A DNA stretch of 64,000 nt, taken from NCBI RefSeq assembly GCF_025643595.1, contig NZ_CP102826.1, positions 5,146,001-5,210,000 of the forward strand, given 5' to 3'. Both the position numbers and the translations under genes were made by a program. A model generated the notes under the pieces. It ran no database searches, had not been told where the DNA came from, and was given only the letters and a program-made list of their open reading frames with translations. This stretch comes from Saccharopolyspora rosea (lineage in GTDB: Bacteria > Actinomycetota > Actinomycetes > Mycobacteriales > Pseudonocardiaceae). Shown here piece after piece: positions 57,552 through 64,000 of the stretch (position 1 is its first letter; every line of letters starts with the position of its first letter).

Positions 57552-58766
57552 ATGGTCAAGCGACAGTTCCCGCGCTGGTCCGAACTGCGCCCCCTGCTGC
57601 GGGTCAACGCGCCGCAGCTGAACCCGACGCAGCGCCGGTTGTCGCAGGCCCACACCATCGCGGACCTGCGAGCCATCGCGCGCCGCCGGACACCGCGCGC
57701 GGTGTTCGACTACACCGACGGCGCGGCCGAGGCCGAGATCAGCCTGCGCCGCGCGCGCAAGGCGTTCCGCGATGTGGAGTTCCACCCCTCGGTGCTGCGC
57801 GATGTGTCCAGTGTGGACACGTCGACCACCGTCCTCGGCAGGCCGTCGGCGCTGCCGTTCTCCTTCGCCCCCACCGGCTTCACCAGGATGATGAACCACC
57901 AGGGAGAACCCGCGGTGGCGCGCGTCGCCGAACGCGCGGGCATCCCGTACGCGCTGTCCACAATGGGCACCACATCGGTGGAGGACCTCGCCGACGCGGC
58001 ACCGGGTGCGCGCAAGTGGTTCCAGCTGTACCTGTGGCGCGACCGGGAGGCCAGCCGCGAACTCGTCGAACGCGCCCAGCGCGCGGGGTACGAGGCCCTG
58101 CTGCTCACCGTCGACACCCCGGTCGCCGGGGCGCGGCTGCGCGACAACCGCAACGGCCTGTCCATCCCGCCCGCGCTGACGCTGCGCACGATCGCCGACG
58201 GCGCGATGCACCCGGCCTGGTGGTTCAACCTGCTGACCACCGAACCGCTGTCCTTCGCCACGTTCAGCCACTGGTCCGGCACCACCGCCGAGCTGATCAA
58301 CGAGATGTTCGACCCGTCGCTGAACTTCGCCGACCTGGAGTGGCTGCGCGCGCTGTGGCGCGGTCCGCTGCTGGTCAAGGGCATCCAGAACGCCGAGGAC
58401 GCCCGGCGCGTGGTCGAGCTCGGCGCCGACGGGGTGATCCTGTCCAACCACGGCGGACGCCAGCTGGACCGGGCGCCGACCATGCTGGAACTGCTGCCGG
58501 AGGTCCGCGACCGCATCGGCGACCGGGCGGAGATCCTGCTGGACACCGGCATCCTCAGCGGCGCCGACATCGTCGCGGCGCTGGCCCTGGGCGCGGACTC
58601 CTGCCTGGTCGGCCGCGTCTACCTGTACGGCCTGATGGCCGGTGGGGAGCAGGGCGTGCAGCGGGCGGTGGACATCCTCCGCACCGAGATCGTGCGCACC
58701 CTCCAGCTCCTGGGCGTCGGCTCGGTCGGCGACCTCGACACCTCGCACGCGACGCTGCGGCGCTGA
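57552..58766 (+). CDS. lldD: FMN-dependent alpha-hydroxy-acid (L-lactate-type) dehydrogenase
   Basis: TIM-barrel flavoenzyme of 404 residues that oxidises 2-hydroxy acids such as L-lactate. Motifs: [29 protein letters not shown], and the FMN/active-site segment [20 protein letters not shown] with the catalytic His. ATG 57552 has AAAGGAA upstream. It stands alone, divergent from the AAA-ATPase gene; no mycofactocin genes are adjacent, so the L-lactate dehydrogenase assignment is by family. A palindrome overlaps its promoter. Confidence 0.9.
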   Translation: MVKRQFPRWSELRPLLRVNAPQLNPTQRRLSQAHTIADLRAIARRRTPRAVFDYTDGAAEAEISLRRARKAFRDVEFHPSVLRDVSSVDTSTTVLGRPSALPFSFAPTGFTRMMNHQGEPAVARVAERAGIPYALSTMGTTSVEDLADAAPGARKWFQLYLWRDREASRELVERAQRAGYEALLLTVDTPVAGARLRDNRNGLSIPPALTLRTIADGAMHPAWWFNLLTTEPLSFATFSHWSGTTAELINEMFDPSLNFADLEWLRALWRGPLLVKGIQNAEDARRVVELGADGVILSNHGGRQLDRAPTMLELLPEVRDRIGDRAEILLDTGILSGADIVAALALGADSCLVGRVYLYGLMAGGEQGVQRAVDILRTEIVRTLQLLGVGSVGDLDTSHATLRR

Positions 58767-58798
58767 CCCGCGCGGAACCGCGGCCGGTTCCGCGCGGG
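58767..58798. terminator. Perfect hairpin between lldD and the secreted propeller gene
   Basis: Arms 58767-58780 and 58785-58798 (CCCGCGCGGAACCG and its inverse) pair over 14 bases around CGGC. It begins directly after the lldD stop and lies between convergent genes. Confidence 0.75.
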
Positions 58799-58807
58799 CC
58801 CGCGGGC

Positions 58808-60070
58808 TCACCGCCCCGGACGCGGATCCACCGGCTGGGCCGGGTGCGCGGCCGAGGCGCTGCCGCCGTCGATCGGACCGGTGCCGAACCACGCCTCGCA
58901 CGGCCCGCCGACGTAGTACTCGAAGTCGGTGGTCATGTGGATCACCGACCGCCCGTCACGGGTCGGCAGCGTGGTGGGGCTGAAGTTCCGGCACACGCTG
59001 CCCTCGTTGTACTTGATCTGCACCGGCGACGGGATCTCCCGCCAGCCGTGCGCGAGGTTCCTCGGGTCGTCGTTGACCATGAGCGTCCGGCCGTTGCCGG
59101 GAGCCCAGCCGCCGTCGTGGTTGGCGAGCATCTGGTACGCCAGCAGCAGCCGTCCGTTGCGCCCCGGTCCGGGCGCCCACGCGATCGTCGGCGTGCCCAG
59201 CGGCTGACCACCGGTGTCCGAGACGATCTCGGTGCCCAGGTCGTAGGGGTTGCCGAAATCCCACCCGTCGCGGGAGGTCCGCATCCAGACCGTGCAAATG
59301 TGCACCGGGTCGTAGTTGCACACCTCGTAAACCATCACATAAGTGCCGTCCGGAAGCCAGCGAACCCCTGACATTCCCGGTCGGACCCGGAATTTGTCAT
59401 TTTTCACGGTCTCCCGCAGATCGGTCCAGTTCCGACCGTCCCGGGAACGCACCTGCACCAGTTTCTGATCGTGCTTGGGATCGCCGTCGTCGGAGTAGAA
59501 CGCCACCAGGTCGCCCCGCTCGGACACGGTGAACTCCGGTTCCCACACCCCCGGTCCGACCGGCGCCTGCACGATGGTCGACAGGAAATTCCAGGTGCGC
59601 CCGTGGTCGTCGCTGCGCCACACGCGGATGCTGCTGCGCCGCTGGTCCGGGTCGGCACCGACACCGGCGGTGCCCGCCCACAACAGCGTGCCCGCGGGCA
59701 TGTCGCCCACCTGCCTGGGCAGCTCGTACAGCGTTGAGCAGCACATTCCCTTCTTGTTCTGGCCCTCGGGATCGTGGATCTCGCCGAGCGGGTGGAAGCT
59801 CGCGCCGTCGTCGGTGCTCTCGTAGATGACCGCGAACCCGGCGTCGTTGACGTAGGTCGTCATGCTCGCCAGCACCCGCCCGTCCGCCGCCCCGGAGTGC
59901 TGCAGGCGAACCAGCCGCGGGTAGCTGCTGCCGCCCTGGCGCACCATCCGCCCCTTGTCCACGTCCGCGGCACCCGCCCCCGGTGGAGCGGCGTCCGCCC
60001 CGGCGGTTCCGGCCGCGACCACCATCACCAGCAATGCGACCAGGCATGCGCGGACTTTCCTGACAACCAT
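58808..60070 (-). CDS. Secreted BNR-type beta-propeller protein (sialidase/exo-arabinanase-like)
   Basis: Secreted protein of 420 residues. A Sec signal peptide covers about residues 1-27 (ACLVALLVMVVAAGTAGADA). Asp-box-type repeats such as STDDGASFHP and SDDHGRTWNFL mark a six-bladed propeller as in sialidases (GH33) and GH93 exo-arabinanases; conserved Glu/Arg/Tyr positions (VWEPEFTVSERGD) fit a glycosidase. Substrate is open. Upstream DNA (60071-60240) is AT-richer than average, probably the promoter. Confidence 0.82.
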   Translation of the reverse strand: MVVRKVRACLVALLVMVVAAGTAGADAAPPGAGAADVDKGRMVRQGGSSYPRLVRLQHSGAADGRVLASMTTYVNDAGFAVIYESTDDGASFHPLGEIHDPEGQNKKGMCCSTLYELPRQVGDMPAGTLLWAGTAGVGADPDQRRSSIRVWRSDDHGRTWNFLSTIVQAPVGPGVWEPEFTVSERGDLVAFYSDDGDPKHDQKLVQVRSRDGRNWTDLRETVKNDKFRVRPGMSGVRWLPDGTYVMVYEVCNYDPVHICTVWMRTSRDGWDFGNPYDLGTEIVSDTGGQPLGTPTIAWAPGPGRNGRLLLAYQMLANHDGGWAPGNGRTLMVNDDPRNLAHGWREIPSPVQIKYNEGSVCRNFSPTTLPTRDGRSVIHMTTDFEYYVGGPCEAWFGTGPIDGGSASAAHPAQPVDPRPGR

Positions 60071-60279
60071 GCGCGAACCCCTCGAAAAACGCGGCGTAAC
60101 CGGACCAATGCCGATATCACGTCAGCGGCGGGGAATATATCGCACGAATCCGCGGCAAAAAGCCCGCGAAGAATTCCATCCGGCGCAATCTGAATTCGCA
60201 AACGGAGCAATCGCGCGAACAGCCGTGGAAAATCCGGTGAAAATGTGGTGGACGTCCCCGCGGGCGGACGTCCACCCCG

Positions 60280-62721
60280 CTACTCCTCGGCCGGACCGCC
60301 CCGGATCGCGTCCAGCGCGCCCTGCAGCTCGTCGGGCTTGACCAGCACCTCGCGCGCCTTCGAGCCCTCGGACGGGCCGACCACGGCGCGCGATTCGAGC
60401 AGGTCCATCAACCGCCCGGCCTTGGCGAACCCGACGCGCAGCTTGCGCTGCAGCATCGAGGTGGAGCCGAACTGGCTGGTCACCACCAGTTCGGCAGCCT
60501 GCAGCAGGAGATCGAGGTCATCGCCGATGTCCTCGTCGACCGCCTTCTTCTCGCCGGGCTGCGCCGCCGTGACGCCCTCGGTGTAGTCGGGCTCCTGCTG
60601 CTCCTTGGTGTAGGCGACGATCCGGTGGATCTCGTCGTCGCTGACGAACGACCCCTGCACGCGCGCCGGTCGGGACGCGCCCATCGGCAGGTACAGCGCG
60701 TCGCCCATGCCGATCAGCTTCTCGGCGCCCGGCTGGTCCAGGATGACCCGGGAGTCGGTCAGCGACGACGTCGCGAACGCCAGCCGCGAGGGGACGTTCG
60801 TCTTGATCAGGCCGGTGACCACGTCGACCGACGGCCGCTGGGTGGCCAGCACCAGGTGGATCCCGGCGGCGCGCGCCTTCTGGGTGATCCGCACGATGGC
60901 GTCCTCGACGTCGCGGGGCGCGGTCATCATCAGGTCGGCCAGCTCGTCGACGATGGCCAGGATGTACGGGTACGGCCGGTACTCGCGTTCGCTGCCGGGC
61001 GGGGTGGTGATCTCCCCGGAGCGCACCTTGCGGTTGAAGTCGTCGATGTGCCGCACCCGGTTGGCCTGCATGTCCTGGTAGCGCTGCTCCATCTCCTCCA
61101 CGAGCCAGGCCAGCGCGGCGGCCGCCTTCTTCGGCTGGGTGATGATGGGCGTGATCAGGTGCGGGATGCCCTCGTACGGGGTCAGCTCCACCATCTTCGG
61201 GTCGATCAGGATCATCCTGACCTCCTGCGGGGTGGCCCGCGCGAGCAGCGAGACCAGCATCGAGTTGACGAAGCTGGACTTGCCGGAGCCCGTGGAACCG
61301 GCCACCAGCAGGTGCGGCATCTTCGACAGGTTCGCGGTGACCATGTGGCCCTCGATGTCCTTGCCGAGGCCCATGACCAGCGGGTGCGAGTCCTGCGCGG
61401 CCTGGTCGGAACGCAGCACGTCGCCGAGCCGCACCATCTCCCGGTCGCTGTTGGGCACCTCGATGCCGACCGCCGACTTGCCGGGGATCGGCGCCAGCAG
61501 CCGCACGTTGTCGGTGGCCGCGGCGTAGGCGATGTTCTTGGTCAGCGCGGTGATCTTCTCGACCTTGACCCCCGGCCCGAGCTCGACCTCGTAGCGGGTG
61601 ACCGTCGGACCGCGGGTGAAGCCGGTGACCTGGGCGTCGATCTTGAACTGCTCCAGCACCGCGGTGATCGCCTCGATCATCGCGTCGTTGACCTTGCTGC
61701 GGTTCTTCGGCGGATCGCCGTCGACGAGCACGTCCAGCGGCGGGAGCTGGTAGTCGCCATCGACGTCGCGGCTGATCCGCGGCTTGTCCCCGCGCGGTTC
61801 GGCGGGTGGCGGCGCCGCCTTGGCCTTCGGCCTCGGCTTGGGCCGCGGTGCCGGCTCGGCCGGTGCGGACTCGGCTTGGACGTCGTCGAGCGACAGCTGC
61901 TGCTCGCCCTCCGACATCGAGGCCTGCCTGCGCCGGGACGGCCGGCGCAGCTTGACGGCCGCGGAGTCGGTCTCGGTGACGTCCGGTTTCCCGGCCCGTT
62001 CTTCGGCTTCCTGGCCGAGCCGCCGCAACCGCTCCGGGACCTCCCGCACCGGAGTCCCGGTGAGCACGAGGACCCCGAACAGCCCGACCAGCACCAGCAC
62101 CGGGGCGGCCACCCACGAGGTGAGGCCGTAGGCGAGCGGGCCTCCCGCGACGAACCCGAGCGCTCCCCCGGCGTAGGCCCAGTTGTCGGCCCGCAGCGGC
62201 GATCCGGCGAGGATGTGCATCACGCCGAGCACGGTGAACAGCACCAGCAGCGATCCGATCACCACGCGCGGCCGGGTCTCGGGGTTCGTCTCGGTGCGCA
62301 TCAGCACGACCGCGACTCCGGCCAGCACTACCGGGAGCACGACGGCCGCGGACCCGATCACCCACCGCAGCAGCCAGTCGAACCACTGCCCGATCGGCCC
62401 GCCGGCGTGCCACCACACCCCGGCGGCGGACACGACGGCCAACGCGAGGAACACCAGGGCCAGACCGTCACGCCGGTGCGCGGGATCGAGTTCGCGCGTC
62501 TTGCCGAGCGCACGCACGACACCGCCCACACCGCGCGCGACGCCACCTCCCGCGGACGACTTCGACGCGGGACGGCGGGACCGCGATTTCGAACCCGAGG
62601 AACTCTTCCGCCGCGCCGGGGTCTTCGACGACCCCGAACGCCGGGCGGCGGAGCCGTTACTCTTCGTGGCGCCCTTGCTGCGCGTCGAGCCCCGCCCCCC
62701 ACTCGATGTACGGCTCGCCAT
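60280..62721 (-). CDS. ftsK: DNA translocase FtsK
   Basis: Septum-bound motor of 813 residues that pumps chromosomal DNA during division. It has a basic N-terminal tail, four membrane helices (about 90-225), a Pro-rich linker, the RecA-like motor with GSTGSGKSSFVNSML (Walker A) and AIVDELADLMM (Walker B), and the gamma winged-helix domain at the C-terminus (TSMLQRKLRVGFAKAGRLMDLLE, key part RKLRVGFAKAGRLM). The ATG 62719-62721 is preferred over an upstream GTG three codons earlier. Gene order argA-ftsK agrees with mycobacteria. Confidence 0.96.
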   Translation of the reverse strand: MASRTSSGGRGSTRSKGATKSNGSAARRSGSSKTPARRKSSSGSKSRSRRPASKSSAGGGVARGVGGVVRALGKTRELDPAHRRDGLALVFLALAVVSAAGVWWHAGGPIGQWFDWLLRWVIGSAAVVLPVVLAGVAVVLMRTETNPETRPRVVIGSLLVLFTVLGVMHILAGSPLRADNWAYAGGALGFVAGGPLAYGLTSWVAAPVLVLVGLFGVLVLTGTPVREVPERLRRLGQEAEERAGKPDVTETDSAAVKLRRPSRRRQASMSEGEQQLSLDDVQAESAPAEPAPRPKPRPKAKAAPPPAEPRGDKPRISRDVDGDYQLPPLDVLVDGDPPKNRSKVNDAMIEAITAVLEQFKIDAQVTGFTRGPTVTRYEVELGPGVKVEKITALTKNIAYAAATDNVRLLAPIPGKSAVGIEVPNSDREMVRLGDVLRSDQAAQDSHPLVMGLGKDIEGHMVTANLSKMPHLLVAGSTGSGKSSFVNSMLVSLLARATPQEVRMILIDPKMVELTPYEGIPHLITPIITQPKKAAAALAWLVEEMEQRYQDMQANRVRHIDDFNRKVRSGEITTPPGSEREYRPYPYILAIVDELADLMMTAPRDVEDAIVRITQKARAAGIHLVLATQRPSVDVVTGLIKTNVPSRLAFATSSLTDSRVILDQPGAEKLIGMGDALYLPMGASRPARVQGSFVSDDEIHRIVAYTKEQQEPDYTEGVTAAQPGEKKAVDEDIGDDLDLLLQAAELVVTSQFGSTSMLQRKLRVGFAKAGRLMDLLESRAVVGPSEGSKAREVLVKPDELQGALDAIRGGPAEE

Positions 62722-62840
62722 GCCCCACACGGTATCTTTCCCCCGCCTCTCCCGTCACACCAGGCACAAACGTGTGCTGTTGCGCGATTTTCGGGCGAAC
62801 CGCTCCTGCCTGGGCGGCGAGCGTGACATCCTCGACCATC

Positions 62841-63677
62841 ATGGTTGCCCTGCCGTCCAGTCCGCACGAACCGACACGCCGGACCGACCGGGACAGGTTG
62901 TTCCGGGCCGCGTCCCCCCTGTGGCGGGTGCTGATGCGAGTGGACCGCGCCGTCATCGCGCTCACCGGGCGACTCGAAGTGACCGGCGACGTCCCGGACG
63001 CGGTCCGCGGCGGACCGCTGCTGCTGGCGGCCAACCACATCGGCAACATCGACGCCCTGGTGCTGATCGCCGCGTGCCGGAAGCGCCGGATCGCGCCGCG
63101 CTTCCTGGCCACGGGCGGCCTGTTCGACACCCCGGTCCTCGGCGCGGCGCTGCGCGCCTGCGGTCACGTGCGCGCCGACCGCGGCAAGAGCACCGCCGCC
63201 AACGCCCTGGACCGCGTCGTCGCGGCGCTGAACGCCGACCACCAACCGGTGCTGGTGTACCCGGAGGGCCGCATCACCCTGGAGCCGGACATGTGGCCGG
63301 AACGCGGCAAGACCGGAGCCGCCCGGATGGCGCTGGCCGCCGACGCGGCGGTCGTGCCGATCAGCCAGTGGGGCGCGCACGAGGCGATGTGCTACGGCAT
63401 GGTCCGCGTCGAGTCCGCCCGCGACCTGTGGATCCTGTTCTCCTCGTGGCTGCGCGCCGTCCGCCGACGCCCGACGCTGAAGGTCCACTTCGGCGAACCG
63501 GTGGACCTCACCGACCTGTCCGCCGACCGCATCGGCGATGCCGCCCGCGCCCGCGACCGCATCATGCGCGCCATCACGACCGGCCTGGCCGACCTCCGCC
63601 ACGACGAACCGAACGCACCCCACCACCACGACCCCACCCGCCCGACCACGGACAAACCCAGCCCCTGGCGGCCGTGA
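62841..63677 (+). CDS. 1-acylglycerol-3-phosphate acyltransferase family protein (PlsC)
   Basis: Acyltransferase of 278 residues with the catalytic NHxxxxD (AANHIGNID) and the substrate motif VYPEGRIT. It probably makes phosphatidic acid or a related lipid. The His-rich, Pro-rich tail is disordered. ATG 62841 is chosen because an earlier in-frame start would add an unlikely segment; the ribosome site is weak and the mRNA may be leaderless. Divergent from ftsK (119 bp). Confidence 0.9.
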   Translation: MVALPSSPHEPTRRTDRDRLFRAASPLWRVLMRVDRAVIALTGRLEVTGDVPDAVRGGPLLLAANHIGNIDALVLIAACRKRRIAPRFLATGGLFDTPVLGAALRACGHVRADRGKSTAANALDRVVAALNADHQPVLVYPEGRITLEPDMWPERGKTGAARMALAADAAVVPISQWGAHEAMCYGMVRVESARDLWILFSSWLRAVRRRPTLKVHFGEPVDLTDLSADRIGDAARARDRIMRAITTGLADLRHDEPNAPHHHDPTRPTTDKPSPWRP

Positions 63678-63751
63678 CCCCGGACATCCGTCCCATGTGG
63701 ACATCGCAGCGACCGCCGCAGCGGCAGCGCGTTCCGCGGCCAGCACGCGAA

Positions 63752-63783
63752 AGTGCCGGCCTCCCGGGAGGGAGACCGGCACT
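63752..63783. terminator. Strong hairpin after the acyltransferase gene
   Basis: AGTGCCGG-x-CTCCC-GGGA-GGGAG-x-CCGGCACT forms a 13-pair stem with one mismatch pair, between the convergent acyltransferase and small secreted-protein genes. Confidence 0.75.
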
Positions 63784-63814
63784 GTTCCCGCGGTCAGAGG
63801 AGTGCGAACGGACC

Positions 63815-64000
63815 TCAGCCGTTGGGGTGGTCGAGGACCGGGGCGTTGACGCAGTCGCCGGTCTGCGGCGAGGCGATCGGCAGAGCGATGCCGAGGACCC
63901 CGACATCGTCGTTGCACGCCTGGATCGGCAACACGCTGATGTTGTTGTCGTCCAGGAGGTTGATGCCGTCGTTGTCGGCGCTGTCGGCGAAGGCCGGGGC
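63815..64000 (-). CDS. Small secreted protein, chaplin-like, C-terminal part
   Basis: The last 61 residues of a gene that begins outside the window. The first residues APAFADS look like the end of a signal peptide (cleavage after AFA). The mature part has two cysteines in a hydrophobic stretch: NISVLPIQACNDDVGVLG and SPQTGDCVNAPV. The spacing and the pattern ISV-x3-Q/C-x-V-x-VLG-x-CVN recall chaplins, the amyloid-forming surface proteins of aerial hyphae, but the usual GNTV-type motifs are missing. Similar small secreted proteins are common in Pseudonocardiaceae. Confidence 0.6.
   Translation of the reverse strand, partial: APAFADSADNDGINLLDDNNISVLPIQACNDDVGVLGIALPIASPQTGDCVNAPVLDHPNG

Noticed and set aside
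57552-58766. Mycofactocin-associated MftD
   Set aside because: None of the other mft genes is present in the window; the general FMN alpha-hydroxy-acid dehydrogenase call is safer.

Overview
The window is a stretch of chromosome from a high-GC actinobacterium, most likely of the Pseudonocardiales (Saccharopolyspora/Actinosynnema/Amycolatopsis-type). The evidence is the very GC-rich coding, frequent GTG and TTG starts with 4-base stop/start overlaps, the actinobacterial division and cell-wall (dcw) cluster, the clgR-pgsA-rimO-argA-ftsK neighbourhood known from mycobacteria, a type VII secretion substrate, and DUF397/XRE and DUF3040 genes. No rRNA, tRNA, CRISPR array, transposase or phage gene was seen.

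The dcw cluster runs on the minus strand: mraZ, rsmH, ftsL, ftsI (39451-35373), then murE, murF, mraY, murD, ftsW, murG, murC, ftsQ (29294-18821), then ftsZ and pgeF (2005-1). Its usual order is kept, but two accessory islands split it. One of about 6 kb lies between ftsI and murE: an IlvD/Edd dehydratase, a YbaB-like protein, an EspC-like type VII substrate, a WXG-type toxin and two immunity-like proteins. One of about 17 kb lies between ftsQ and ftsZ: SDRs, a WYL regulator, a sugar ABC transporter, a bacterial nitric-oxide synthase, a phosphonate-oxidation operon, a DUF397/XRE pair, a LysR regulator, a DinB-like protein and an XRE regulator.

The phosphonate operon (8837-14037) reads as one pathway: an OPA-type transporter, a FAD aminophosphonate oxidase, a phosphonoacetaldehyde-type dehydrogenase and phosphonoacetate hydrolase would together turn an aminophosphonate into acetate and phosphate.

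Right of mraZ lie moxR-DUF58-transglutaminase (39987-44505), DUF3040, a methyltransferase, a ParA-like ATPase, a Nei-type DNA glycosylase and a uracil/xanthine permease. Next comes an envelope-stress block (pspM-like, pspA, clgR, pncC, pgsA, rimO), two tandem argA-type acetyltransferases, an AbiL/RloAB-like pair, a lactate-dehydrogenase-type flavoenzyme, a secreted beta-propeller protein, ftsK, a PlsC-type acyltransferase and the end of a small secreted protein.

The most unusual structure is a family of short intergenic repeats with inverted ends (GTCTTCGAAC type) and a shared 53-bp core that holds a hairpin followed by a pyrimidine-rich run. Copies sit directly on the stop codons of ftsQ, ftsI, clgR and the phosphonate transporter gene, and a reduced copy follows the LysR gene. 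Both dcw breaks carry a full copy at the junction. Other notable signals are a four-repeat MraZ operator lying on a recognisable promoter, a probable CTG start in the Nei gene, and a 104-bp identical tract between the two argA copies.
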